Shown: positions 47,752-58,515 of the stretch, piece after piece | Position numbering within the stretch: position 1 is the stretch's first letter | Layout: each line of letters starts with the position of its first letter | From: Polymyxa betae | Lineage: Eukaryota; Endomyxa; Phytomyxea; Plasmodiophorida; Plasmodiophoridae | Direction: 5' to 3' | NCBI GenBank assembly: GCA_003693705.1 | Contig: RBZT01000986.1 | Span: forward strand, 1 to 58,870 | DNA length: 58,870 nt | Notes under the pieces: model-generated | Databases searched by the model: none | What the model was told of the DNA's origin: nothing | Seen by the model: the letters and a program-made list of their open reading frames with translations, nothing else | Made by a program: the position numbers and the translations under genes

Positions 47752-49180
47752 AGAATCGGCGAGATTTGGCGTCCTTATCGATGAGATAATATGTACCAGA
47801 GAACAGCCAATCCAATGGTCCAGCCGGTGTGAATGATTGCACTGTATGTAGCTTATCTCGACAAGCCAGGGTCTGCTCCAGTACGGCCGGTTCCTGGCGA
47901 TGACGGCTGTCGAGACGCTGTCTGAGGTTCAGGGCCTGTTTCATCTCCTGAATTTTATCACTTCGATGTTCGGGAATATGAAACGAGAACATGGATGATG
48001 CTAGCCCTGAACCGTATGAGAACATAACAATACGCTTTCCAGGAAGTTCATCAGCAGCATTAAATATCAATGATGCTAAACCAGCATATAATGAAGCTGT
48101 GTACATGTTCCCAATCTGACGAGGTAGCAGAGTACTTGGCCCAGCTTTTCGAGCGTAGTCGTCGGCCGCGAATTTCGCGAACACATCGTTGACCTTGCGG
48201 TCGTCGTTTTGGTCCAGAGCCAGAGCTTCGTCACGGATTGAATCGTAACGAGAATGGTCGGGATTCGAGAGGAAATCGTTGTAGATGAGACGGGCGAAAC
48301 TCTTCTGAACGAGTTTGTTGTATGGGGCATGGAAGACAGTAAAATCGGCGTCACGTTCCTGATAAAAAACTATGAAAACAGCTAATGAACAGATGCAAAA
48401 CAATTACGATATGGAAATCGGGAACGATCTTGGAGACTTTGTTTTTGTATAATTTGTAGCATGTATCAAGACTCTTCAGGTAACAGATATTGGAGAAATG
48501 TCCATCTACAACTGGATATGGAGATGATAGATTCGGTTTGTAGAAATCATAGGCATGTTCCATATGAGTAGCACGTGGTGCATCTAGGACGATACTGGCC
48601 CCTTGGCCGATCAACATGGCTACAGCTCCAACACCACCGGTCGGTCGTGCTGGTCCGCTGGCATATTCGGCGATATCGGCGGCCACGACCAGAGCGTATC
48701 GTCCATCCCAGGCTGAACTTTGTATCCAAGCGCAGGCGTTCAGCAATGCATTTGTGCCTCCATAACATGCATGAACTGTATCAATACCTTCCACATCAGA
48801 ATTATCACAGAATAGCTGCATTAGGACAGATTTCACAGATTTGGAATGGTCGATGATGGTTTCAGTGCCAACTTCCAGGCGACCAATATCATTATATGAG
48901 ATATTATATGACTCCATTAGAGATTGAACAACAGTAAGACATATCGAGTAGATGTCTTCACGATCATTAACAAAGGACATACGTTCCTATCACAACATTA
49001 ACAATCTTACCAGTATTGAATATCAGCTCAAATTACCTGACCGAGGCCTTTGGTAAACTTTCCAGCAGCGACACCCTCGAATTTCTCGAGATCAGCCTGA
49101 TCGACATAGGTCTTGGGGAAGTAGACCTGGATGGCGACAATGCCGACTTCATCTTGGTTGTTGTTGTTGTAGGACGTCAT
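47735..49180 (-). CDS. HMGCS1: Hydroxymethylglutaryl-CoA synthase
   Basis: Three exons on minus, start at the ATG at 49180 ([20 protein letters not shown]). In order: [40 protein letters not shown] with the catalytic Glu, [17 protein letters not shown] with the nucleophile Cys, [33 protein letters not shown] with the catalytic His, and [17 protein letters not shown]. It condenses acetyl-CoA with acetoacetyl-CoA to HMG-CoA, first committed step of the mevalonate route to sterols and isoprenoids. About 450 residues, a normal size, without a clear organelle signal, so probably cytosolic. An in-frame ATG upstream at 49267 would add about 29 residues. A copy of the recurrent 12-mer lies on the opposite strand at 48644-48655. 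Confidence 0.95.
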
Positions 49181-49321
49181 GTGAGAAATGATTGTTTGGT
49201 GTGTGGAAGCATGCAGATGATGGTTTTGATATCTTGTTCTAAGATCGACATCTGATGTCAAACACATCACGGAGCTCTCCTTACTTCTTATCGCCTCTGC
49301 CCAATCATCTCTTATTTAAAG

Positions 49322-49386
49322 TCATTCTCTCTATATCTCTCTATATCTCTCTCTCTAACTATCTCTCTATAATTCTCTCATATTAT
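49322..49386. repeat. CTCTATAT microsatellite
   Basis: Repeats of CTCTCTATAT and CTCT units, about 65 bp, in the promoter region of the minus-strand HMG-CoA synthase gene. A shorter CT run occurs at 14690-14703. Confidence 0.8.
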
Positions 49387-49563
49387 AGGCTCTAAATACA
49401 TCACATTCATATATAGACACCATCAGACATCTTGAATGTTGCTATATGAACAAAAATCAGCATTTGCTATTCATAAATAACTAATCAATGATAATTTTGT
49501 GCACCAAGACGGGACGGAATCAGAGGAAAGGAAATCGGACAGAATTGATTGAGGTGATCAGCA

Positions 49564-49912
49564 TTATTTCTGTAGATACTGATGAATAAAGGTTTGTACT
49601 CGTCCAGGGAGTTTATCGTGATCAATAAGAACCAGATAGCCTGATTCTAAGCATCGCCTGTGAATTAGATACCGGTTCAAATTAGCATCATATAGGCCTG
49701 GATGAAAGATTTGAAAATGAAATGATCTCGGCAGAGCTTATCATACCATCAATATCGGTCCGATCGATTAATTCAGTGACATTCCAGCTTGCTAATGATC
49801 TTGATAGTAATCGGATCTTATTCACCAATCGATATTCACATTGACTTGCATACACAATCAAAACAAGAAGAAATTGATAAATAATAACAGTCTTCCAGTT
49901 GGGAAAATTCAT
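49564..49912 (-). CDS. Small secreted or membrane-anchored protein, 99 residues
   Basis: Exon 1 (49912-49747) begins MNFPNWKTVIIYQFLLVLIV, a signal peptide or N-terminal anchor ending near YASQC. Exon 2 (49697-49564) follows a 49-nt intron with GTATGA donor and CCAG acceptor. The mature part reads YRLVNKIRLLSRSLASWNV, then NLNRYLIHRRCLESGYLVLI and GRVQTFIHQYLQK. Two cysteines are present beyond the signal region or at its edge. No family recognised. The frame stays open only when the intron is removed, which supports a real gene. Confidence 0.6.
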
Positions 49913-49987
49913 CACATCGTTAAGACACCATAAACGAAATAAAATAAAAACGACTCAAAATTGATAAACAAAAAACCTTGATTTTTA

Positions 49988-50305
49988 TCAAGATAATGGT
50001 AATTGGAGGAAATGGTTTGTATAGATGGGAGTAATATGTGTGAGAGAAGTGATCAAATGATACCTATTAGGCTGTACATATGATGAGAATGGAATCCATT
50101 CATGATGAAGATCACCATGACCCGTATATAGGATAGAGCCCTGGCCCAGACCGCTGATCACCTCGTCCTCTGCATTCGGTCCCGAACGCCGCCGCTTCAT
50201 CTCGCACAATGACGTCTGGGATCTGGCATCGCCGCCGCCGCCGCTGCTGCCACCATCCGGAAAATGACAGCAAATCTCCTGGATGATGCAGCTGCTGTGA
50301 GTCAC
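49988..50305 (-). other. Open frame antisense to the DYRK 5' region
   Basis: A 105-codon minus frame with a glycine/serine patch (GGSSGGGG) and then KRRRSGPNAEDEVISGLGQG. The opposite strand is also open over a CCG-rich run. Only one of these is likely coding. The GC-rich run at 50231-50250 is a trinucleotide repeat that makes both frames look protein-like. It might be an uncharacterised gene transcribed away from the kinase. Confidence 0.25.
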
Positions 50306-51794
50306 AATATCGACCTGAATTGTTCCAGATTGTGGCGGCAGCTAAGGTCGTGCTGGCCGAGGCGATGACCGGGGCCACCCAACGCCTTTTGCACAAGATG
50401 ACCACGAATCTGTTTACGACATATTCGGCAATACACGAATCTGTCAAGCATTATGATCATACACAAGTTCAAGAACGTAATCATGATGCAGATTATCGTG
50501 TATGTCCTGGTCAGATATTACATCAACGTTATCTTGTACAATGTAGCATTGGAAAGGGATCATTCGGCCAGGTCCAAATCTAATCTGTTCCCTTACAAGG
50601 TTACTGAATGGTTGCTTATCCTGTAGGTAGTTCGTGCTTTAGATACGTTCACCAATGAACTCGTCGCCATCAAGATCATCAAACGGTTGCGATTATTCTT
50701 AAAATTAGCCAAGAATGAGATCCGCCTTCTGAGTCTACTTAAAAATGGAGATCCAGGGCAACATCATCATATAGTGATGGTTACTGATTGGTTCATACAT
50801 GAACATCATCAATGTATTGTATTTGAGCTGTTAAGCTCAAACCTCTATGATGTTCTACGTGCTAATCAATATCATGGCTTACCACTTCCAATCATTAAAC
50901 ATATTGGACATCAGTTGCTTCAGGCTCTACTCTTCCTCAAATCTAACAATATCATGAATTGTGATATGAAGCCTGAAAAGTCAGCTGATCGTCTTGGTTT
51001 TGTCGCCATCTGATCATGTTCATAGTATTCTGCTATGTGCACCAGATCGGTATGATGTGAAGCTGATTGATTTCGGCAGCAGCTGCTTCACGAATGAGCA
51101 GATGTACACATATATACAGAGCAGATTCTATCGATCTCCTGAAGTGATTATCGGTCTACCTCTTGACACAAGCATCGAGTTAGCCTTGCTTCATTCTACC
51201 TTCCAAACTGTTAATTAACTTGGTCTTTTACAGTATGTGGTCTCTGGGATGCATCCTCGTCGAACTTTTCACTGTAATTGATCAAGAATCATCGTCAGCA
51301 TACCATTGAATGGATCCAGGGGGAAGTCCTGTTTAATGGCGCCAACGAAATCGAGCAGATTGGTAAACAGATCAATGTGTTAGGCATGCCACCAGCAGCG
51401 TTGCTTAGAAAAGGAACAAAAACCAAAGAATACTTCATTTTAGATCAATATGGGCAATATCGCCTCAGACATGCCATACCTGGGCTATCTTCAGTATAAT
51501 TCAAACAAATTTGCTGTTAAACGAATTCACGTTCTATTAGGGACGTACCCTGTCTAAAATTCTAGCAGTCCATAAGACGCATCGATTCACGAAGAGTCGG
51601 TCAGAACGATGTAAGTGTATCAGATATTGCTGTATGAGATGATGCCTAAAGCATGAGCAGTAAGGTTTTTGGATCTGGTTGAACGTATGCTTGTTTATGA
51701 GGCTGAAACTCGGATCACCCCATCGAAGGCTCTAGCACATCCATTCATCGCGGACAGTTCCCATTCATCTGCAGCTAAGTCCATCTTCAATTGA
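50264..51794 (+). CDS. DYRK-family protein kinase
   Basis: The ATG at 50264 opens a short helical N terminus that splices at a GTGAGT donor (about 50297) into IVAAAKVVLAEAMTGATQRL. The kinase domain: GKGSFGQVVRALDTFTNELV, VAIKIIKRLRLFLKLAKNEI, FELLSSNLYDVLRANQYHGL, NIMNCDMKPENILLCAP, VKLIDFGSSCFTNEQMYTYI, QSRFYRSPEVIIGLPLDTSI, MWSLGCILVELFTGEVLFNG and ERMLVYEAETRITPSKALAH. YTYIQSRFYRSPE, with the autophosphorylated tyrosine of the activation loop, defines the DYRK family. Catalytic Lys, loop Asp and DFG are present, but the loop histidine is Asn (NCD instead of HCD). Six short introns. The C-terminal tail is short, so regulation outside the catalytic domain must come from the N-terminal part. 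Confidence 0.9.
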
Positions 51795-51983
51795 ATTAAT
51801 ATCATATAATCGGCTTAATGGAAATAAAAATATAAACTGAGCCTACCACCATCATTTGGTACAATTCTGACAGATCCCTGTCAGAAAAAAATTCCGAGAT
51901 AATTTTGTCCAAATTATCCTAATTTTAAGAGAATTTTTTTGACATTAAACGCATACTACAAGACAGTAAATATCATCTGCGAA

Positions 51984-52664
51984 ATGTGGAAAGTATGGGT
52001 TCGTCCAGGATCGGCGCCGCCAGATTCCATGGGCATTGAGCGGCGAGTGAACCCATTGTCAACCTTGCTGCAATTCAAGGAAGGGCTGTACCCAATCCTG
52101 GGCATTGCGCCTCAGTATCAATCTCTACAGACGTCGTTGGGCCCAATATCTGCACCAGATAACACCCGCCTTGATCAGGTCTTATCCGATGGAATTGACA
52201 TATATGTTCATGATGTAAATCCATTTAAATCTGATATCAACGAAGGTCATGTTGAGAAATTCGTGATTGGTGAAGAAGCATATATGGCCCGTCCGGATAA
52301 CTTTCGTAAATTTCGCCAGAATCTTGAAAGGCAAGACCCTGGTGGTCATTTCAGGAAATCAAAGGAGAAGAAGCAAGAGACGATGGATTCTCTTCATGCA
52401 GCTGCCTCAAAACTGTTGATCGGAAGTCGTTGTAAAGTAGTTGGCGATCGTCGAGGTGTGATTTGTTTTATTGGAGAAGTTGCAGGACGGAAATCTGGAC
52501 CCTGGATAGGCATCGACCTTGATGAACCTACAGGCAGTAATGATTCCCAACCAATGTTCACTTCAAAACCAAATTCGGCATTATGGGTTCGACCTGATCA
52601 AGTTGAACAAGGGGATTTCCCAGAAAAGGATCCATTTGATGATGAATCTGATGACGAGATATAA
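51984..52664 (+). CDS. TBCB: Tubulin-folding cofactor B
   Basis: A single exon from the ATG at 51984. The N-terminal ubiquitin-like domain reads ERRVNPLSTLLQFKEGLYPI and LGIAPQYQSLQT. A linker (KFVIGEEAYMARPDNFRKFR) precedes the C-terminal CAP-Gly domain: GSRCKVVGDRRGVICFIGEV, KSGPWIGIDLDEPTGSNDS and ALWVRPDQVEQGDFPEKDPF, ending in the acidic DDESDDEI. TBCB works with TBCE in alpha-tubulin folding and turnover. The canonical GKNDG loop of CAP-Gly, which binds C-terminal EEY/F tails, reads GSNDS here, and the following glycine-tyrosine-phenylalanine segment is replaced. About 226 residues, typical. The start could be further upstream if an exon is missed. Confidence 0.9.
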   Translation: MWKVWVRPGSAPPDSMGIERRVNPLSTLLQFKEGLYPILGIAPQYQSLQTSLGPISAPDNTRLDQVLSDGIDIYVHDVNPFKSDINEGHVEKFVIGEEAYMARPDNFRKFRQNLERQDPGGHFRKSKEKKQETMDSLHAAASKLLIGSRCKVVGDRRGVICFIGEVAGRKSGPWIGIDLDEPTGSNDSQPMFTSKPNSALWVRPDQVEQGDFPEKDPFDDESDDEI

Positions 52665-52670
52665 ATTTAT

Positions 52671-53243
52671 TTAGCTCTGTTTGCTGCGTTGAACTGGAGC
52701 TAGAAGGCGGTTTGGACAACCATGCGTATAGAAAAAGTAATCACGTCCGATTTGCAACAATGGCATAATTGTCATCAAGCCGGCAATGCTGGCGAAGATC
52801 AGATATTGCTTGACGAACCTCTCAGTTGCCTGTTGATAATCATCAGCAGACAGAATAATGACAGGATCCACATCTGTAGATAGAGTCGATTGAGCGTGTT
52901 CGCCAATCATGTAATCAACCTTGATAGGAGCCGGTTTATACACTCCAGCTTGTTTCGGGACGATATGGGTTCTGAACTGAACACGACCACCATTGCCTTC
53001 AATGTATTCAGGGAGCGGGTCGTGCTTACTGGAATCCATGTTGTTGATCGCTACGATTTTCCCTGCCTGGTCGGCCATATTGATAATCGTATAGTCGATA
53101 TCGAACCCGGTATTAACGCCGATTGGAGGGCGATTGACCACGCTCTGGTGTACCAGAACGGATGGGTTGGCAGCCCTTGACGAAACCGTCAGACAAGCAA
53201 TGACAGTTAGATAGATCATCGAGTGATTGATGAGAGCACCCAT
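52671..53243 (-). CDS. SSR2: Translocon-associated protein, beta subunit (TRAP-beta/SSR2)
   Basis: A single exon of 190 residues. A signal peptide (MIYLTVIACLTVSSRAANPS) is followed by the TRAP-beta lumenal domain: LVHQSVVNRPPIGVNTGFDI, YTIINMADQAGKIVAINNMD, VQFRTHIVPKQAGVYKPAPI and VDYMIGEHAQSTLSTDVDP. One transmembrane helix follows (QYLIFASIAGLMTIMPLLQI) and a short basic cytosolic tail (RLLAPVQRSKQS). The complex sits at the ER Sec61 channel and helps translocation of certain substrates. The gene converges with tubulin cofactor B; their stop codons are only six bases apart, so the mRNAs must overlap at the 3' ends. Confidence 0.92.
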   Translation of the reverse strand: MGALINHSMIYLTVIACLTVSSRAANPSVLVHQSVVNRPPIGVNTGFDIDYTIINMADQAGKIVAINNMDSSKHDPLPEYIEGNGGRVQFRTHIVPKQAGVYKPAPIKVDYMIGEHAQSTLSTDVDPVIILSADDYQQATERFVKQYLIFASIAGLMTIMPLLQIGRDYFFYTHGCPNRLLAPVQRSKQS

Positions 53244-53550
53244 AGAACAATGGAAGATAATACCAGAGTCACTGCATGTAACATTACAAACTTAGCGTGA
53301 ATGAACTCATGATTGGCTTATCTTGGAGTAATGGGGTCTTCTTTAATCATACTTTCTGAATTTTTTAAATACACTTATAAGTCATCTTGCCTTGAGACGA
53401 AGGATTAGTTGTGACATTGTTATTGTCATGGTCAGCGTGCAGCATGGTATCGGCGTACCCTAAATGGTCTAGACTATTAAAGGTACGTGATCTAAGGGGA
53501 GGTCTACCCGCTCGACCCTCGACTTCATTTCTGTCAATTTGGTCCAGGAC

Positions 53551-55469
53551 ATGGCCCTGACTCGCTCTAGCCTAAATCTGAGCCAGTTCATACGGTCAGG
53601 TGTTTCCGCCACACCACCATCCAATTCAGAGACGAACTCATCCACTATTGCACCGCCATCGTTCTATTTCGATGCATTTCGATCTACAAGACGAGTAATT
53701 AAATCTCCTCCCAAAAAGGTACTGAGTTTATGGTCCAAAAACCCATTGGGATGACGGGCTTTTCAGCAACAAGAATCGTTAAAGAGGGAATTATTTGCAT
53801 CGCCTCGAAGTGGACCTGGTCGCGAAACCCCTCCGAAACCAAAACGAACCTTAGTAATAGACGAAAATGAAGACATAAATGTGAACGGGGAAATGGAAAT
53901 GCAGACCGATTTTAAATTAGAAGATCATGTGGAAGAAGGCGAATCCTATATAGAAGTATTACGTCGAATGAAGGATAAACATGAGCAGAACTTGCAGCTC
54001 ATTGAGCAAATATATTATGCTGATACAGAAGGAAGCCGTCCACAAACCGATCACGATCATTTACTGTCGCTCTATGATGGAAGTGGTGGTGCATTCAGCA
54101 CCAGATTCTCCTGTGCAGGTATTATTGATAATCATCATTAAACATTCATGTTGATGCTGTCATAGCACCGAAGAAAGCCTGGACTGGAGAATCTACAAAG
54201 CCTGCTCCATTCTCTTTTTTGAAGAAAAATGACGGAGAACGTAAAAACCAAATGGGAATCGCACGACGTCGCTGTCTTGAGTATCTATCGGAGGTAGAAA
54301 AACCGAGGGGGCGTACTGCTAATCTGTAAACTTTTCTTTAGGTTAAAGAGAGAGAGGAAGCAGAATTAAAAAAGACTTTCAAGGCGAATCCAATACCAAG
54401 ATCAACCACCGAACCTCGATTCCAGCAAATGAAGGATCATTGGGAGCGTAGACGTGACGAGACTAAACAGCTACAGGCGTGGATGACACCAGATGATGAC
54501 GAGACATTTACTTTTGTAAAACGTGATGAAGAACGAGTGAAGCGAAAAGAATGGGAACGAGAACCGGAGCCTATCGAGAACGAACAACATTTTCATGCTA
54601 AACCGATCCCATGGTCTGTCAAAGTAGCGCTTTATGATCGACTGCAACATGATAACGAAGAGCGCCGGAAGAAACGAATTGCTGAGAGGGCAGCCATGAT
54701 GTTGAAGAAGTCAAGTCTCCCTCAAAGAATGGCCATTTATGAACGAACCAAGGGTCAAAAGAAACGATTGCTAAGACAGGCGGCTCAGAAACAAAGCGAA
54801 AGCAATCAATCGAAATTAAGAAAATCGCATGACGTTCCCGATTTTGAGAAACTGCAAGCCCAATTTCAGCAAAATCTTGACAAAGCAAGACAATCCAAGT
54901 CGCCGACCAAACCGGTTGGTTTCAGTTTCTCGGCTCGACCTATGAAATTAAGAAATCGTCACGAAGAAGCCTCAACACCAAAACGAACGCCGAGATATAA
55001 ACGAGATCCCAACCCTCCACAGACAACGAAGAAATTCTTGGATGCTGTAGCGCATTTGAATGCGAAAATCGAAGAAAGGAAGAGACAGGAAGACGACGCA
55101 GCAGAAGCTGCTGCCAAATTACGGATGGACCCAGACAAGCGAAAGATTTTAGCTGAAAGGATCCGGGTCCATATGTTGGACAATAGTGCCGAATTAGAGC
55201 GACGTCATGAAGAATCTTTACGGATAGCAAGAGAACGTGACCGCCAATTAGCAAAAGAGACCGCTGAAAGACTAAGAGAAATGCAGGACAGAATGGATCA
55301 ACGGCCTCTTTTACTTGAATCCAATGGATCGAATTCTTTTGCAAAACGTTTAGCCAGACAGAAAGCGTTGCTCTCAGTGAAAGAGAGCTTAATCAATGCT
55401 GGCATCAGCGATTACAAGAATTTCTTCTCTGAGGAAGAACTGAAAGATCTCGAAATCACAGATCTTTGA
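53551..55469 (+). CDS. FAM161-domain protein (centrosome/basal body)
   Basis: Start at the ATG at 53551 (MALTRSSLNLSQFIRSG). Short introns follow near 53716, 54117 and 54293. The last large exon carries the FAM161 core: KKTFKANPIPRSTTEPRFQQ, HFHAKPIPWSVKVALYDRLQ, ERRKKRIAERAAMMLKKSSL, PQRMAIYERTKGQKKRL and PPQTTKKFLDAVAHLNAKIE, then long charged helices ending ELKDLEITDL. The family binds microtubules and locates to the centrosome, basal body and connecting cilium. About 570 residues. The repeated FKA-x-P-x-P pattern and the SLPxRM motif are diagnostic. With CFAP65 this makes two ciliary genes in the window. A long middle part rich in Lys, Arg and Glu is predicted to be fully helical. Confidence 0.85.
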
Positions 55470-55536
55470 TTCATAAACGTACAAACGGTTTAGATCGCAT
55501 ACATATATAATAATCCTGTAACAATAAACTATAGCC

Positions 55537-57192
55537 TTAATCCTTCCAATCATCGCTGTCATATTCGTCTTCGCCAGCTGAATGATCACTGTCGACGGGA
55601 ACCAAGAACTGCCTACGATCAAGCAGCGCCTTAATTTCCGAGTAGGCATCGTCTTTCTTTTTCATTGTTCCATCCGCAGCTTTGGGCGTCGATCGAAGTT
55701 TACTTCCCTAAAGAAGACATCACTCCAAGCAGCAATACACTAAATCCGAGCATTTACCTCACGTATTTGAGCCAAAAGGTTTTCTCTATCATTAACAGGT
55801 TTCGCAGACACATTCTCGCGTAATGCAGGTTTCAATTTCATTCCTTGCTGTATGCTAGCCAGGAAAGCAGTGCGATCATCACCAGCTGAAGCTGTGGGCG
55901 TTTGCGACATTGCAGCCAAGGGCGGAGGTGGTGGTGGTGGAGCCTAGGCGATAGGCTGAGAACAATGCAGAGTTGGCTCAAAAGCAGTACAGAAATTGAC
56001 TGAGACGTTGGTAGAGCACTAGAAGTTGGCAGCGGCGGAGCCGGTGGCGGTGGAGGAGGCGAAGGAACTTTGATAGGACATGGCGGCGGTGGAGGAGCAA
56101 CAGATGACGGCTGAGAGACCTAAACGTGACAGAAATCAACTGTAAGCCTTAGAACGCCTTGTCAAGATAGCAACCTGTTGGAAAGAAGCAATGCCTGATT
56201 CTTTTCGCTGACTGAGGATTTCAGGATCTGAAGCACCTTCTTTATAAACGCGTCGGCCATCGCTAGGTGATTCCAGTGCAGCAGTTGGCGATTCCAGGTT
56301 GACCGAATGCGAGCTTTGGGCAATCGTGCCCACATCAGTTTCTGCAAATTCTTGGCCAAGAACGTGATATCTGTGTAGAAGCTTTTAACTAAAACGTTCG
56401 AGCAATACTGCAAAAACGTACTGCTTCTTTTTGACAGCGTTGACAGCAATACGACCGCCTTTCCCTCCATCTGATGCACCTTTCTCGGGGCGGTCATTCT
56501 TTCTCCGAGCGCGTCGCTCTTCCTTCTTCTTCTGTCGTTGCGTTTCCATATCCTTCTGCCGTTGTCTTTCATTGATAACCCACTGTAATCAATAAATCAA
56601 CATCTGATTCAGCATGCAAAGGCGATTCTCAACCTGTTCAATGAAGAACTCAGGATACGAGTACTTGGACGAACATTTTTTGTTATCATCGAATTCATCT
56701 AGCAAAGAGAAATCTGGCATTGGACTAGCCTGATCAAGCCGCTTTTGAAGACAAGCAGGTAGTGAATCTGGCTTAAAGAGGAAATTCATATTTCCAGAAT
56801 CATCTTGAATCCAATCTCAGAAATTAAATAGAAAATGATTTATTGCACCTACATTCTTGGCTTTTAACAGGTTTTAACGCTGCTAAAGCTTCATCACTGG
56901 AAGAATCGACTTTAGCAGAAATACGGGATACCTTTTCGGAGAGATTCGAGATCCTTTCCAGAACCGCCGACGTCTCTGTAAACAAAGACGAGAAGACATC
57001 ATGAGCATGAACAGAAAGCGATGCGAATTGCTCCTAGTAATTGCGATGGTCAACGGAATTCGCGACCAGAACCAGATCGATTACGGTCAGTGCAACACAG
57101 TGCGACAAGGACGATGCCTGCAATACTTGATCTTTGGATGCTGTGAATCTATGTATGTGTGGACATTGAACAATACGTTCAGTAGTGGGCAT
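55537..57192 (-). CDS. WASF: SCAR/WAVE actin-nucleation-promoting factor
   Basis: The start exon (ATG at 57192) gives MPTTERIVQCPHIHRF and splices into EQFASLSVHAHDVFSSLFTE, TSAVLERISNLSEKVSRISA, the WAVE homology helix that packs in the WAVE regulatory complex. Then ASPMPDFSLLDEF, SSKYSYPEFFIEQW, a basic ERQRQKDMETQRQKKKEE-type region, polyproline stretches of Pro with Leu or Ala (about 55910-56100), the WH2 motif DRTAFLASIQQGMKLKPALR, a second one DRENLLAQIREGSKLRST, and an acidic end DSDHSAGEDEYDSDDWKD that binds Arp2/3 through the final tryptophan. The protein activates Arp2/3 under Rac control. Two WH2 motifs are more than the single one of animal WAVE. About 420 residues, eight or so introns. 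Confidence 0.88.
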
Positions 57193-58515
57193 GATCTCAA
57201 CAGATATGAGCTATAGACAAGAGATCATCATCACATTAACAAGCATAAAGGGCAAAGGGAGGCCGCACTCTACACCATTTAACACAGGGCTGCGCTCAAT
57301 TTCACTTCTCTAAAGCTCGATTGAATCTCTCATCAACCCTTGGAAAGTGGAAAGTTCGTTCGGGCATCGTATGGCTAGGAGTTGCGATTCTTCTGACGAG
57401 AGCCGCTGGAGATGACTAATTTGAAGCGATTTGTGGTACTAATTTGTGCTGTCTGCGCGAAATGAGCTGGAATCTGACTCGTGCGCAGACCATCTTCGCC
57501 TATTCAGTTGATACAAGATTGTGGTTTCAGCGGGGGTATTGAAAGAGTTATGTTCATCTCAGACCTGGCGCGCATTTTCAATTAAGGTGTGAACTGAGGA
57601 GCGTCGAGCTCGTTCAGAAACATGATCCGGTCGTCACTTCGGACAAGTGTGTTGGACAATGCAGAGCGCTGCTTCCAGCTTCTGATGATGCAATATGCGT
57701 TCGCTTCAGGCGAAATTAAAAGCGGGCAGCCAAATTAACTGAAGGCTGCAAACAAATTGATGCAGCTGATTCTTGTGATACGGCAGTTGGAATCCTATTG
57801 CTGCAAATAGTGACTCGCGTCAGATCGCGAAGAGTTACAAAACTTTTTCTACAAAACTTGGCCATCTGGGTCTCACCCCAGTATGTGGCAAGGCTTAGAG
57901 AAGAGGCGCAGGCACAGGGATACTCGGCGGCTATACTTCGCTGGGATAATCAACTAATTCAAGATGAGTAGGTACCATTTTGATAAAACATTGGGCGGCT
58001 GCCGCCGATTCCTTGTTCTCATCATCTTCGTGAAGGGTTTTCATTGACAGTCAATAATTCCATACAATCAGGTAGGTATGCCAACTAATCAAAAAAGGTT
58101 AAACAAAAAAATGTAAGGATTCTTACATCTATTTGCTATGGGCGGATACAATTCAAAAGTGATTTCTTTTGATTCCATTTTGATGGCTGGGGGTGTATCA
58201 TGGTGCCTTCAATGGATAATCAACTATTTTTCTGGGGTGTTCGTTCTTTGAGTAAAACTTGAAAATCGTAGTAAATGGGTTAGCATCTACTCCCATTGCA
58301 TTGAGAAGCTGCTGCGCGGTTGGTGTTGTTGGTGTTGAGCGATACACAAGTCAGGAGTGGTTACGGACTATTTCGTTACAAGATCTGAATGAGACAGGAG
58401 CAGCCCTCCTGCAAGTCATCGCGGCGGAGCCTCATGACATCATTAATATCTCCTATATAAACACACTCTCAATTGTTTTCGTGGATTTAACAGATTAAGA
58501 GTCCCATCGCCAACT
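57193..58515. other. Intergenic, possibly the 5' LTR of the copia element
   Basis: No gene seen from 57193 to about 58000. A TATAAA-like box (CTATATAAACAC) sits at 58452-58463, 53 bp before the Gag ATG, as expected for an LTR or leader. No second LTR is in the window, so the LTR borders cannot be placed, and I see no standard tRNA-Met primer-binding site directly before the ATG. Confidence 0.4.

Noticed and set aside
55910-56100. GGTGGCGGTGG runs as a minisatellite or CRISPR-like array
   Set aside because: They are the complement of the polyproline-coding part of SCAR/WAVE, with no spaced repeats.
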